A stretch of 64,000 nt of DNA, from NCBI RefSeq assembly GCF_016598575.1, contig NZ_CP066801.1, forward strand, positions 3,162,001 through 3,226,000, given 5' to 3'. Below are positions 44,136 through 52,624 of the stretch, piece after piece. The notes beneath the pieces are model-generated. The model did no database searches and was not told where the DNA came from. It saw only the letters and a program-made list of their open reading frames with translations. The stretch's first letter is position 1; every line of letters starts with the position of its first letter. Position numbers and translations under genes: made by a program. Source of the DNA: Streptomyces sp. HSG2. GTDB lineage: Bacteria; Actinomycetota; Actinomycetes; Streptomycetales; Streptomycetaceae.

Positions 44136-45449
44136 GTGCTCACCGCGTTCGCCCGGGCGTTCAAGACGCCCGACCTGCGCAAGAAGCTGCTCTTCACGCT
44201 GGGCATCATCGTGGTGTACCGGATCGGTACGCACATCCCGATCCCCGGCGTGGACTACACGGCCGTTCAGGAGTGTGTGGACCAGGCGTCCGGCAACCAG
44301 GGCCTCTTCGGTCTGGTCAACATGTTCAGCGGCGGCGCGCTGTTGCAGATCACGGTGTTCGCGCTGGGCATCATGCCCTACATCACGGCCAGCATCATCC
44401 TGCAGTTGCTCACCGTGGTGATCCCCCGTCTGGAGGCCCTGAAGAAGGAGGGGCAGTCCGGTACGGCGAAGATCACCCAGTACACCCGCTACCTGACCGT
44501 GGCGCTGGCCGTCCTCCAGGGCACCGGCCTGGTGGCCACCGCCCGCAGCGGCGCCCTCTTCTCCGGTTGCACGGTGGCCAATCAGGTCGTCCCGGACCAG
44601 GCCATCTTCACCACCGTCGTGATGGTGATCGCCATGACCGCCGGCACCGCCCTGGTGATGTGGCTCGGCGAGCTGATCACGGACCGCGGTATCGGCAACG
44701 GCATGTCGATCCTGATGTTCATCTCGATCGCGGCGACGTTCCCCGCGGCCCTGTGGGCCATCAAGCAGGAGGGCGACCTGGCGGGCGGCTGGATCGAGTT
44801 CGGCACCGTGGTCGCCGTGGGCCTCGTCATGATCGGCCTGGTGGTCTTCGTCGAGCAGGCGCAGCGCCGCATCCCGGTCCAGTACGCCAAGCGCATGATC
44901 GGGCGGCGTTCCTACGGAGGCACGTCGACGTACATCCCACTGAAGGTCAACCAGGCGGGCATCATCCCGGTGATCTTCGCGTCGTCACTCCTCTACATCC
45001 CCGCGCTGATCGTGCAGTTCTCCAACTCCGACGCGGGTTGGGCCCTGTGGATCGAGCGGAACCTGGCGGCGACGGACGCGGCCGCGCACATCGTCCTGTA
45101 CTTCCTTCTCATCGTGTTCTTCGCGTTCTTCTACGTGGCGATCACCTTCAACCCCGAGGAAGTCGCCGACAACATGAAGAAGTATGGTGGCTTCATCCCG
45201 GGCATCCGGGCTGGCCGACCGACCGCTGAGTATCTGAGCTACGTACTCAACCGGATCACCTGGCCGGGTTCGCTGTACTTGGGTCTGATCGCTCTCGTGC
45301 CGACGATGGCGTTGGCAGGTTTCGGGGCAAACCAGAACTTCCCGTTCGGTGGTACCAGCATCCTGATCATCGTGGGTGTGGGTCTGGAGACGGTGAAGCA
45401 GATCGAGAGCCAGCTCCAGCAGCGCAATTACGAAGGGTTCCTCCGCTGA
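44136..45449 (+). CDS. secY: Preprotein translocase subunit SecY
   Basis: A 437-aa pore subunit of the Sec translocon with about ten membrane spans. MLTAFARAFKTPDLRKKLLF starts it. GIMPYITASIILQLL near residues 75-90 and the loop QQRRIPVQYAKR-like segment (here AQRRIPVQYAKRMIG) are signatures. GTG start behind GCAGGAGGCACC. The stop overlaps the adk start (TGATG), so secretion and adenylate-kinase genes are coupled. Confidence 0.97.
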   Translation: MLTAFARAFKTPDLRKKLLFTLGIIVVYRIGTHIPIPGVDYTAVQECVDQASGNQGLFGLVNMFSGGALLQITVFALGIMPYITASIILQLLTVVIPRLEALKKEGQSGTAKITQYTRYLTVALAVLQGTGLVATARSGALFSGCTVANQVVPDQAIFTTVVMVIAMTAGTALVMWLGELITDRGIGNGMSILMFISIAATFPAALWAIKQEGDLAGGWIEFGTVVAVGLVMIGLVVFVEQAQRRIPVQYAKRMIGRRSYGGTSTYIPLKVNQAGIIPVIFASSLLYIPALIVQFSNSDAGWALWIERNLAATDAAAHIVLYFLLIVFFAFFYVAITFNPEEVADNMKKYGGFIPGIRAGRPTAEYLSYVLNRITWPGSLYLGLIALVPTMALAGFGANQNFPFGGTSILIIVGVGLETVKQIESQLQQRNYEGFLR

Positions 45450-46102
45450 TGCGAATCGTCCTCGTCGGGCCGCCGGGTGCCGGAAAGGGTACGCAGGCCA
45501 CCCGACTTGCCGAGACGTTGCACATCCCGCACATCTCCACGGGCGACCTGTTCCGCGCCAACATCAGCCGACAGACCGAACTCGGCAAGCTCGCCAAGTC
45601 CTACATGGACGCCGGCAACCTCGTCCCCGACGAAGTCACCATCGGCATGGCGAAGGACCGGATGGAGCAGCCCGACGCGGAGGGCGGTTTCCTCCTCGAC
45701 GGCTTCCCGCGCAACGTCTCCCAGGCGGAGGCACTGGACCGACTGCTCGACACCGAGCGGATGACGCTGGACGCGGTCCTGGATCTGGAGGCGCCCGAGG
45801 AGGAGGTCGTGAAGCGGATCGCCGGACGGCGCGTCTGCCGGCACGACTCGGCGCACGTCTTCCACGTCACCCACACCCCGCCCGCCCGTGAGGGCGTCTG
45901 CGACGTCTGCGGCGGAGAGCTGTACCAGCGGGACGACGACTCCGAGGAGACGGTCCGCAAGCGGCTCGAGGTCTACCACACCAAGACCGAACCGATCATC
46001 GACTACTACAAGGCGCAGGGCCTGGTGGTGACCATCTCCGCGATGGGCGCGGTCGACGACGTCACCTCCCGGGCGTTGGAGGCGCTGAAGCGGGGGGAAT
46101 AG
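45449..46102 (+). CDS. adk: Adenylate kinase
   Basis: A 217-aa enzyme that interconverts ATP + AMP and 2 ADP. GPPGAGKGTQ is the P-loop at residues 7-16. ISTGDLFRANI and DGFPRNVSQAEAL are the AMP-binding parts. The long LID around residues 125-165 has CDVCGGELYQRDDD, but its first half reads CRHD where zinc-type enzymes have Cys-x-x-Cys. A full four-Cys zinc site is therefore not present. It overlaps secY by 1 nt. Confidence 0.96.
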   Translation: MRIVLVGPPGAGKGTQATRLAETLHIPHISTGDLFRANISRQTELGKLAKSYMDAGNLVPDEVTIGMAKDRMEQPDAEGGFLLDGFPRNVSQAEALDRLLDTERMTLDAVLDLEAPEEEVVKRIAGRRVCRHDSAHVFHVTHTPPAREGVCDVCGGELYQRDDDSEETVRKRLEVYHTKTEPIIDYYKAQGLVVTISAMGAVDDVTSRALEALKRGE

Positions 46103-46338
46103 CCCCTCGCGCCGGCCGAGGCAGCCGCGGTTCCCGTCGAGGGGCCGCGGCTGCGGCGCGCGAAGCGCGTGCCGTTCGTCACACGCCCGACTCCGCCGGA
46201 GTCCCGCTCGCTCGCGAACCCCGAGGGTTCCCCCCTGTCCGCCGTCGGCGGCGTGGAATCCGACCCCGGTGCGTCGACGCCCGGGCCCGTATCGTGGTGT
46301 AGTCCCCTTCTTCCAGGTCCAGAAAGGCCGCCGCCGTC

Positions 46339-47175
46339 ATGGTGCAGATCAAGACCCCCGAGCAGATCGCCAAGATGCGTGAGGCGGGGTTGGTCGTCGC
46401 CGCGATGCACGCGGCCACCCGCGAGGCCGCCGTGCCCGGCGCCACCACCGAGGACCTCGACCAGGTGGCCCGCGAGGTCCTCGCCGAGCACGGCGCCAAG
46501 CCGAACTTCCTCGGCTACGGCGGGTTCCCCGCCACGATCTGCACCTCGGTGAACGAGGTCGTCGTGCACGGCATCCCCTCGGAGAAGACGGTCCTTCGCG
46601 ACGGCGACGTCATCTCCATCGACTGCGGGGCCATCATCGACGGCTGGCACGGCGACGCCGCCTACACCGCCTTCGTCGGATCCGGCCACGCCCCGGAGGT
46701 GGTCGAGCTGTCCCGGGTCACCCAGGAGTCCATGTGGGCCGGTATCGCGGCGATGCGCCAGGGCAACCGCCTGGTCGACATCTCCCGCGCGATCGAGACC
46801 TACATCCGCAGGCAGCCCAGGCCCGGCGGCGGTCGCTACGGGATCATCGAGGACTACGGCGGCCACGGCATCGGCACCGAGATGCACATGGACCCGCATC
46901 TGCTGAACTACGTGGAGCGCCGTCGGGGCAAGGGGCCGAAGCTGGTCCCGGGTCTCTGCCTGGCCATCGAGCCGATGGTGTCCCTCGGCACCCCGAAGAC
47001 CGTCGTCCTGGAGGACGAGTGGACGGTCGTCACCACCGACGGCACCTGGTCGTCCCACTGGGAGCACTCGGTCGCGCTCACCGAGGAGGGCCCCCTGGTG
47101 CTGACCGCCCCCGACGGGGGTCGGGCCAAGCTCGCCGAGTACGGCGTCACCGCCGCCCCCGACCCGCTGGCCTGA
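46339..47175 (+). CDS. map: Type I methionine aminopeptidase
   Basis: A 278-aa enzyme that removes the N-terminal Met from new proteins. Metal ligands are visible in order: Asp pair in [16 protein letters not shown], His in GHGIGTEMH, Glu in AIEPMVSLG, Glu in [18 protein letters not shown] box lies upstream. The 236-nt gap from adk holds weak -10-like boxes (TATCGT at 46290, TAGTCC at 46300), so it may have its own promoter. Confidence 0.96.
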   Translation: MVQIKTPEQIAKMREAGLVVAAMHAATREAAVPGATTEDLDQVAREVLAEHGAKPNFLGYGGFPATICTSVNEVVVHGIPSEKTVLRDGDVISIDCGAIIDGWHGDAAYTAFVGSGHAPEVVELSRVTQESMWAGIAAMRQGNRLVDISRAIETYIRRQPRPGGGRYGIIEDYGGHGIGTEMHMDPHLLNYVERRRGKGPKLVPGLCLAIEPMVSLGTPKTVVLEDEWTVVTTDGTWSSHWEHSVALTEEGPLVLTAPDGGRAKLAEYGVTAAPDPLA

Positions 47176-47203
47176 GCGGCCACCTCGGGGGCGGATTAGT
47201 CGT

Positions 47204-47233
47204 TTCGCCTTTCCGTGGGTGCCGGCGTAGACT
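47204..47233 (+). promoter_or_regulatory. Candidate promoter of infA-rpmJ-rpsM-rpsK-rpoA-rplQ
   Basis: TTCGCC (47204-47209) and TAGACT (47228-47233) are 18 nt apart, 90 nt before infA. Confidence 0.5.
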
Positions 47234-47321
47234 GACGCGTCGACTCCGGTGCGCCCGTATGTCCACATGCGGCGAACAACGTGCTGGGGTCGATCAAGGT
47301 AGTCGATTCGAAGGGCGAAGC

Positions 47322-47543
47322 GTGGCCAAGAAGCAAGGTGCCATCGAGATCGAGGGCACTGTCGTCGAGTCTCTTCCGAACGCCATGTTCAAGGTCGAGC
47401 TCCAGAACGGCCACCAGGTCCTGGCACACATCAGCGGCAAGATGCGCATGCACTACATCCGTATCCTCCCTGACGACCGGGTCGTGGTGGAGCTCTCTCC
47501 GTACGACCTGACGCGTGGCCGGATCGTCTACCGATACAAGTAG
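47322..47543 (+). CDS. infA: Translation initiation factor IF-1
   Basis: A 73-aa single OB-fold factor that occupies the A site during initiation. [40 protein letters not shown] and the C-terminal GRIVYRYK are family hallmarks. The GTG start (VAKKQG) gives the usual length. A small stem CCCGCGC/GCGCGGG (47557-47574) follows before rpmJ. Confidence 0.97.
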   Translation: MAKKQGAIEIEGTVVESLPNAMFKVELQNGHQVLAHISGKMRMHYIRILPDDRVVVELSPYDLTRGRIVYRYK

Positions 47544-47610
47544 ATCTTGCCCATGTCCCGCGCGCAGGCGCGGGGCGGCCGGCAACCGAGCCCGGAGAAC
47601 CTCACATCCC

Positions 47611-47724
47611 ATGAAGGTCAAGCCGAGCGTCAAGAAGATCTGCGACAAGTGCAGGGTGATCCGCCGTCACGGTCGGGTCATGGTCATCTGCGACAACCCG
47701 CGCCACAAGCAGCGCCAGGGCTGA
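47611..47724 (+). CDS. rpmJ: 50S ribosomal protein L36
   Basis: A 37-aa protein. [20 protein letters not shown], then [13 protein letters not shown]. The CDKC pair plus the later Cys and His form the zinc ribbon, so this is the zinc-binding (C+) form. The start codon is directly preceded by CACATCCC, and GGAGAACC lies 8 nt upstream. Confidence 0.96.
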   Translation: MKVKPSVKKICDKCRVIRRHGRVMVICDNPRHKQRQG

Positions 47725-47765
47725 CGCACGACAGACCGCTCCCTCCGCACCGCATTCGCAGGGAT

Positions 47766-47845
47766 TCGCGCGACGCGAGCTGAACATGTTCATACGCAGG
47801 CCCCGGGCACGTACGTGCCCGACACCCCCGGCTCGGAGGCCGGGG
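47766..47845 (+). promoter_or_regulatory. Stacked hairpins in the rpmJ-rpsM gap
   Basis: Four inverted repeats follow one another. TCGCG/CGCGA lies at 47766-47778. The perfect 12-nt palindrome TGAACATGTTCA is at 47781-47792 and the perfect 16-nt palindrome GGGCACGTACGTGCCC at 47805-47820. CCCCGGC/GCCGGGG lies at 47826-47845. This is where E. coli has the S4-binding leader of the alpha operon. The arrangement suggests an analogous control element, but S4 binding is only inferred. Confidence 0.45.
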
Positions 47846-47919
47846 ACCCAGTTCGTACCTCGTACGGCGGCTGGGGGCGGTCCTGTGGAAGACCTCCGAA
47901 TATCACCAGGAGCCATTGA

Positions 47920-48300
47920 ATGGCACGCGTTTCCGGTGTCGACATCCCGCGCGACAAGCGCGTGGAGATCGCCCTCACCTATGTGTTCGGCATCGGCCGA
48001 ACCCTCTCCCAGCAGACGCTGGCCGCCACCGGTGTCGACCCCGACACCCGCGTTCGCGACCTCTCCGAGGAGCAGCTCGTCGCGATCCGCGAGTACGTCG
48101 ACAACAACTTCCGGACCGAGGGCGACCTCCGCCGCGAGATCCAGGCCGACATCCGCCGCAAGGTCGAGATCGGTACCTACCAGGGTCTGCGGCACCGTCG
48201 CGGCCTGCCCGTCCGCGGTCAGCGCACCAGCACCAACGCCCGTACCCGCAAGGGCCCGCGTCGCGCCATCGCCGGCAAGAAGAAGCCGGGCAAGAAGTAG
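47920..48300 (+). CDS. rpsM: 30S ribosomal protein S13
   Basis: A 126-aa S13 of the 30S head that touches P-site tRNA and L5. [30 protein letters not shown] and the C-terminal [16 protein letters not shown] are typical. CAGGAGCC precedes the ATG. It is 65 nt before rpsK. Confidence 0.97.
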   Translation: MARVSGVDIPRDKRVEIALTYVFGIGRTLSQQTLAATGVDPDTRVRDLSEEQLVAIREYVDNNFRTEGDLRREIQADIRRKVEIGTYQGLRHRRGLPVRGQRTSTNARTRKGPRRAIAGKKKPGKK

Positions 48301-48365
48301 TCCGCAGCGGACGCCGTCCACGGTCTTCGCTGTAGGACCGACCACCTCCCCGTAGGAGACTGAAG

Positions 48366-48770
48366 ATGCCCCCCAAGGGACGTCAGGGCGCTGCCAAGAA
48401 GGTGCGCCGCAAGGAAAAGAAGAACGTCGCTCACGGCCACGCGCACATCAAGAGCACGTTCAACAACACCATCGTCTCGATCACCGACCCGACCGGCAAC
48501 GTGATCTCCTGGGCCTCCGCCGGCCACGTCGGCTTCAAGGGCTCGCGGAAGTCCACGCCGTTCGCCGCGCAGATGGCCGCGGAGTCCGCCGCCCGCCGCG
48601 CCCAGGAGCACGGCATGCGCAAGGTCGACGTGTTCGTGAAGGGCCCGGGTTCCGGTCGTGAGACCGCGATCCGCTCCCTGCAGGCCACGGGTCTGGAGGT
48701 GGGCTCCATCCAGGACGTCACCCCCACCCCGCACAACGGCTGCCGTCCGCCGAAGCGTCGTCGCGTCTGA
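48366..48770 (+). CDS. rpsK: 30S ribosomal protein S11
   Basis: A 134-aa S11 of the platform. [38 protein letters not shown] and the C-terminal [16 protein letters not shown] mark it. TAGGAGACTGAAG precedes the ATG. In this gene order rpsD, often next in the operon, is absent between rpsK and rpoA, as in other streptomycetes. Confidence 0.97.
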   Translation: MPPKGRQGAAKKVRRKEKKNVAHGHAHIKSTFNNTIVSITDPTGNVISWASAGHVGFKGSRKSTPFAAQMAAESAARRAQEHGMRKVDVFVKGPGSGRETAIRSLQATGLEVGSIQDVTPTPHNGCRPPKRRRV

Positions 48771-48790
48771 CGCGCTTCGCGGCGAGGTTC

Positions 48791-48859
48791 TCGGGCGGTA
48801 CGGCTCATCCGGGCCGTATCGCCCGTACCCTTGCAGTACCCGCACCGCTCCCGGTGCGG
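48791..48859 (+). other. Two hairpins between rpsK and rpoA
   Basis: CGGGCGGTACGGC (48791-48803) pairs over 13 bp with GCCGTATCGCCCG (48812-48824). CCGCACCG (48840-48847) pairs with CGGTGCGG (48852-48859). They lie inside the operon, so partial termination or mRNA processing before rpoA is the likely effect. Confidence 0.5.
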
Positions 48860-48912
48860 ACCCGTCGGGTGTCATATAGCGGGCGCCCACGACTGAAGGA
48901 ACTGATCACCCC

Positions 48913-49935
48913 ATGCTGATCGCTCAGCGTCCCTCGTTGACCGAAGAGGTCGTCGACGAGTTCCGCTCCCGGTTCGTCATCGAGCCGCTGGAGCCGGGCT
49001 TCGGCTACACCCTCGGCAACTCCCTGCGTCGGACCCTCCTGTCCTCGATCCCGGGCGCCGCCGTCACGTCCATCCGGATCGACGGTGTCCTGCACGAGTT
49101 CACCACCGTGCCGGGCGTCAAGGAGGACGTCACCGACCTCATCCTCAACATCAAGCAGCTGGTCGTCTCCTCGGAGCACGACGAGCCCGTCGTGATGTAC
49201 CTGCGCAAGCAGGGTCCCGGGCTGGTCACCGCCGCCGACATCGCGCCCCCGGCCGGTGTCGAGGTGCACAACCCGGACCTCGTCCTGGCCACGCTGAACG
49301 GCAAGGGCAAGCTGGAGATGGAGCTGACCGTCGAGCGCGGTCGCGGCTACGTCTCCGCGGTGCAGAACAAGCAGCTCGGCCAGGAGATCGGCCGGATCCC
49401 GGTCGACTCGATCTACTCGCCGGTGCTCAAGGTCACCTACAAGGTCGAGGCCACCCGTGTCGAGCAGCGCACCGACTTCGACAAGCTGATCGTCGATGTG
49501 GAGACCAAGCAGGCGATGCGTCCGCGCGACGCCATGGCCTCCGCCGGCAAGACGCTGGTCGAGCTGTTCGGTCTCGCCCGCGAGCTGAACATCGACGCCG
49601 AGGGCATCGACATGGGTCCGTCCCCGACGGACGCCGCCCTGGCCGCCGACCTCGCGCTGCCGATCGAGGAGCTGGAGCTGACCGTCCGGTCCTACAACTG
49701 CCTCAAGCGCGAGGGCATCCACTCCGTGGGCGAGCTGGTCGCTCGCTCCGAGGCGGACCTGCTCGACATCCGCAACTTCGGTGCGAAGTCCATCGACGAG
49801 GTCAAGGCGAAGCTGGCCGGAATGGGCCTCGCGCTGAAGGACTCGCCCCCCGGGTTCGACCCGACCGCCGCGGCCGACGCCTTCGGTGCCGACGACGACG
49901 CGGACGCCGGTTTCGTCGAGACCGAGCAGTACTGA
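48913..49935 (+). CDS. rpoA: DNA-directed RNA polymerase subunit alpha
   Basis: A 340-aa alpha subunit, the assembly platform of RNA polymerase. The N-terminal dimerisation domain (residues ~1-230) shows [20 protein letters not shown] and [19 protein letters not shown] linker leads to the C-terminal domain (~250-320) with [18 protein letters not shown] helix (here [20 protein letters not shown]) and [15 protein letters not shown], which contact UP elements and activators. An acidic tail ends the protein. ATG with GAAGGAAC upstream. Confidence 0.98.
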   Translation: MLIAQRPSLTEEVVDEFRSRFVIEPLEPGFGYTLGNSLRRTLLSSIPGAAVTSIRIDGVLHEFTTVPGVKEDVTDLILNIKQLVVSSEHDEPVVMYLRKQGPGLVTAADIAPPAGVEVHNPDLVLATLNGKGKLEMELTVERGRGYVSAVQNKQLGQEIGRIPVDSIYSPVLKVTYKVEATRVEQRTDFDKLIVDVETKQAMRPRDAMASAGKTLVELFGLARELNIDAEGIDMGPSPTDAALAADLALPIEELELTVRSYNCLKREGIHSVGELVARSEADLLDIRNFGAKSIDEVKAKLAGMGLALKDSPPGFDPTAAADAFGADDDADAGFVETEQY

Positions 49936-49996
49936 GAGTCCGGCCGACCGGCCCGACTCGGGTGCGGTGGGGCGACGCGACGCGCGTCGCTCCCCG

Positions 49997-50061
49997 CGCC
50001 CTCTCCGGAGAGGGCGAAGGGCCCGATCCGGAGATCCGGCAGGCGACCGCCTGATCGGATC
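49997..50061 (+). other. Hairpins between rpoA and rplQ
   Basis: The perfect 20-nt palindrome CGCCCTCTCCGGAGAGGGCG (49997-50016) is followed by a stem in which GATCCG plus CAGGC (50033-50044) pairs with GCCTG plus CGGATC (50049-50061). Both lie in the 175-nt gap before rplQ. Confidence 0.5.
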
Positions 50062-50110
50062 CTGACCCCGGTACCTGACACGGCCGGGGCAGACACTGAG
50101 GAGAGACACC

Positions 50111-50617
50111 ATGCCGAGGCCCACCAAGGGTGCCCGTCTGGGCGGCAGCGCCGCGCACGAGAAGCTGCTCCTCGCGAACCTCGCGAAGAGCCTCTTCGAG
50201 CACGGCAGGATCACCACCACCGAGGCGAAGGCCCGCCGCCTGCGGCCCTACGCCGAGCGTCTGATCACCAAGGCGAGGAAGGGCGACCTTCACAACCGCC
50301 GTCAGGTGCTCCAGGTCATCACGGACAAGAGCATCGTCCACACGCTCTTCACCGAGATCGGCCCCCGCTACGAGAACCGTCCCGGCGGCTACACCCGGAT
50401 CACCAAGATCGGTAACCGCCGCGGCGACAACGCGCCGATGGCCGTCATCGAGCTGGTCGAGGCTCTCACCGTGCGACAGGAGGCCGTCGGCGAGGCCGAG
50501 GCCGCCACGAAGCGCTCGGCGCAGGACGCCGAGGCCACCGAGACCGCCGATGCGGCCGAGACCAAGGTCGACGTGACCAAGGCCGAGGACGCCGCCGAGG
50601 AGTCCAAGGACGCCTGA
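50111..50617 (+). CDS. rplQ: 50S ribosomal protein L17
   Basis: A 168-aa L17. [40 protein letters not shown] and [19 protein letters not shown] mark the core of ~115 residues. The last ~50 residues are an Ala/Glu/Asp-rich acidic tail that E. coli lacks. GAGGAGAGACACC precedes the ATG. It is the last gene of the unit, with a strong terminator 60 nt later. Confidence 0.96.
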   Translation: MPRPTKGARLGGSAAHEKLLLANLAKSLFEHGRITTTEAKARRLRPYAERLITKARKGDLHNRRQVLQVITDKSIVHTLFTEIGPRYENRPGGYTRITKIGNRRGDNAPMAVIELVEALTVRQEAVGEAEAATKRSAQDAEATETADAAETKVDVTKAEDAAEESKDA

Positions 50618-50677
50618 GTCCCGACCAGGGGCGGCGTCGCCTCTCCGCGGAGGTCCGTGACGCCGTCCCACCGGCAC

Positions 50678-50721
50678 GGCGGAAGGGGCCCGTTCCTTCA
50701 GGGGAACGGGCCCCTTCCGCC
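50678..50721 (+). terminator. Terminator after rplQ
   Basis: A perfect 19-bp stem: GGCGGAAGGGGCCCGTTCC (50678-50696) with its complement (50703-50721) and the loop TTCAGG, followed by GTCTTCGTG. Confidence 0.88.
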
Positions 50722-50808
50722 GTCTTCGTGAGGGAACGGACGTGGCCGTCGAGCCGGTCGCGAGGCGGCCGACCGAGTCCGTCGTCCCGTTCCGGGCGTG
50801 TACGACCA

Positions 50809-50852
50809 CGGCGGGAGGCCGGGCCGGAGATCTCCGGCCCGGCCTCCCGCCG
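50809..50852 (-). terminator. 44-nt perfect palindrome downstream of the secreted-protein gene
   Basis: Positions 50809-50830 are the exact reverse complement of 50831-50852, with no central gap. The repeat is built on GGCGGGAGGCCGGGCCGGAG. As RNA it would fold into about 20 bp with a GAUC-centred loop. It lies 101 nt past the stop of the minus-strand gene and faces the rplQ terminator, so it probably ends the minus-strand transcript. Confidence 0.75.
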
Positions 50853-50952
50853 CGCGCCCCCCGACTCTCCCGCAGACCTCCCCGGATCGCGGTCGAGTCC
50901 GTTCGACGGCGGTCCGGTCACCCCCCGACCGCCGTCCACGTCGAGCCGATCC

Positions 50953-51366
50953 CTATCGGACGTACTTGACCACCAGGGGCGGCCAGCCCAGCTGCACGCC
51001 GACGTAGAGCTTGTCCTGCGGACCGGGGGCGCCCAGTGCCGCCACTCCGCTCAGCGAGCCGGAGAGCATCGGGCAGAGCACGGCGCCGGTGGAGGCGGGG
51101 AGGGTGGACTCGCAGAGAGCCTTGAAGGCGCTGGTGGACTGCGTCACCGCGTACTGGTAGAGCGCGGCGGTGGTGGCGTGGTCGAAGGTGTAGCCGACTC
51201 GGGCGGCGGAGGCCGAGGCCGCGCCCACGCCCTGCGGGGCGGCGACCGAGGTGGAAGCGGCGACCGCGGAGTGGCCGTCCGCGGTCGCGGCCATGGCGCC
51301 GGTGCCGCTCAGGACGAGTGCGCCGGTGACGGCGGAGACGGTCAGCACCTTGGCGAGCGAGTTCAT
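50953..51366 (-). CDS. Small secreted protein of unknown function
   Basis: A 137-aa exported protein. The signal peptide MNSLAKVLTVSAVTGALVLS runs to a cleavage site near AMA-ATAD (residue 26). The mature part is Ala/Ser-rich at first, then has a compact segment VGYTFDHATTAALYQYAV and two Cys (ALCEST...AVLCPM), 13 residues apart, that could form a disulfide. It ends in GWPPLVVKYVR. GAAAGGAA is the ribosome-binding site. The gene has a structured 5' leader and an AT-rich promoter that holds a palindrome, so it is likely controlled. I do not recognise the family. Confidence 0.75.
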   Translation of the reverse strand: MNSLAKVLTVSAVTGALVLSGTGAMAATADGHSAVAASTSVAAPQGVGAASASAARVGYTFDHATTAALYQYAVTQSTSAFKALCESTLPASTGAVLCPMLSGSLSGVAALGAPGPQDKLYVGVQLGWPPLVVKYVR

Positions 51367-51381
51367 GGGGTTCCTTTCACC

Positions 51382-51424
51382 GGGTGCCGCCCGTCGGGCG
51401 GCACCCGCCGCGCGAAGCGCGGCG
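51382..51424 (-). promoter_or_regulatory. Two hairpins in the 5' leader of the secreted-protein gene
   Basis: GGGTGCCGCCCG (51382-51393) is the reverse complement of 51395-51406. CGCCGCGC (51406-51413) pairs with GCGCGGCG (51417-51424) around GAA. Both lie between the predicted promoter and the ribosome-binding site on the minus strand, so an effect on translation or mRNA stability is possible. Confidence 0.5.
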
Positions 51425-51494
51425 ATAGGGGGTAGGGGATGCCGAATCGGGGCGGTTTCAAGGCCGTTGGCGCCCGTTCCGGCATGATCTGAAG

Positions 51495-51522
51495 GTTATA
51501 TGAATATGACTGTCGTTTTCAA
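51495..51522 (-). promoter_or_regulatory. Promoter with overlapping AT-rich palindrome (Fur/Zur-like) before the secreted-protein gene
   Basis: On the minus strand TTGAAA (51517-51522) and TATAAC (51495-51500) are separated by 16 nt. An imperfect 9-3-9 inverted repeat, half-sites TGAAAACGA and TCATATTCA around CAG (51501-51521), spans the spacer and -35 box. 7 of 9 positions are symmetric. The TGAAAA...TTCA form resembles actinobacterial Zur boxes, though those are usually shorter. A repressor bound here would block the promoter. The regulator is inferred. Confidence 0.5.
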
Positions 51523-51617
51523 TAATGTCCGTGTGGCGTGGACCATGTCGTGACCGGCGGGAGGCCGAAGCGGGCTCCGAGGTCGGTTCGCCCTGGCGCT
51601 CTGAGAGGATCTGTGCC

Positions 51618-52472
51618 GTGAGTGACGCACCCGCACCCGGCGATGTCCGTGTCCGCCTCGATCTGTCCTACGACGGTTCCGCCTTCCACGGCTGGGCCAG
51701 GCAGGCCGGCGGGAGGCGCACCGTACAGGGGGAGATCGAGGACGCCCTGCGCACCGTCACCCGATCCGCCCGGGCGTACGAGTTGACCGTCGCCGGCCGC
51801 ACGGACGCGGGGGTGCACGCCCGCGGGCAGGTCGCCCACGTCGACCTGCCCGCGGAGGTCTGGGCGGAGCACCGCGGCAGGCTCGTCAAGCGGCTCGCGG
51901 GGAGGCTCCCCAGGGACGTGCGGGTATGGGCGCTCCGCGAGGCCCCCGCCGGGTTCGACGCGCGCTTTTCCGCCGTCTGGCGTCGCTACGCCTACCGCGT
52001 CACCGACAACCCCGGCGGTGTGGACCCCCTCCTGCGCGACCACGTGCTGTGGCACGCCTGGCCGCTGGACGTCGACGCGATGAACGAGGCGGCGAGCGGG
52101 TTGCTCGGCGAGCACGATTTCGCCGCGTACTGCAAGAAGCGCGAGGGCGCCACGACCATCCGGACGCTGCGTCGACTGAGCCTGGTTCGCGACGATGACG
52201 GCGTCGTGACGGCGACGGTCGTGGCCGACGCCTTCTGCCACAACATGGTCCGCTCGCTGATCGGCGCGCTGCTGTTCGTGGGGGACGGGCACCGCCCGTC
52301 GGACTGGCCGGGGCGGGTGCTGCGGGCCGGGGTGCGGGACTCGGCCGTGCACGTCGTGCGACCGCACGGACTGACCCTGGAGGAGGTCGGCTATCCGGCC
52401 GACGATCTGCTGGCCGAGCGGAGTCGGGAGGCCCGGAACCGGCGGACGCTGCCCCGGCCCGGTTGCTGCTGA
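51618..52472 (+). CDS. truA: tRNA pseudouridine synthase A
   Basis: A 284-aa enzyme that makes pseudouridine at positions 38-40 of tRNA anticodon arms. [19 protein letters not shown] near the N-terminus and the catalytic Asp in [18 protein letters not shown] near residue 59 identify it. [17 protein letters not shown] and [18 protein letters not shown] follow. The inner GTG (VSDAPAPGD) has GAGAGGA upstream and gives the usual length; the longer frame upstream is unlikely. It is divergent from the secreted-protein gene. Confidence 0.95.
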   Translation: MSDAPAPGDVRVRLDLSYDGSAFHGWARQAGGRRTVQGEIEDALRTVTRSARAYELTVAGRTDAGVHARGQVAHVDLPAEVWAEHRGRLVKRLAGRLPRDVRVWALREAPAGFDARFSAVWRRYAYRVTDNPGGVDPLLRDHVLWHAWPLDVDAMNEAASGLLGEHDFAAYCKKREGATTIRTLRRLSLVRDDDGVVTATVVADAFCHNMVRSLIGALLFVGDGHRPSDWPGRVLRAGVRDSAVHVVRPHGLTLEEVGYPADDLLAERSREARNRRTLPRPGCC

Positions 52473-52587
52473 ATCGACGGGTCCGCCGACCCGGTGGGCC
52501 GGTGTCGAGGGCCCGTTCACTCATGGGTGCGGATCCTTTCCAGGGACGGTTGAGCTGGGGTTTCGCTGATCCGGGTGTGGGTGGGGT

Positions 52588-52622
52588 GGCACCCCCTCTA
52601 CCGTGGCGGTAGAGGGGGTGCC
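52588..52622 (+). promoter_or_regulatory. Perfect hairpin directly before the coiled-coil gene
   Basis: GGCACCCCCTCTACC (52588-52602) pairs with GGTAGAGGGGGTGCC (52608-52622) around GTGGC. The stem ends 2 nt before the ATG and its 3' arm contains the only Shine-Dalgarno-like purines (AGAGGGGG), so translation would be masked when it folds. The DNA palindrome could also be a protein-binding site. Confidence 0.65.
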
Positions 52623-52624
52623 GG

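Noticed and set aside
47781..47792. LexA (SOS) box at the palindrome TGAACATGTTCA
   Set aside because: Actinobacterial LexA sites have GAAC and GTTC separated by 4 nt; here the spacing is 2 nt, and the site lies inside an operon leader.
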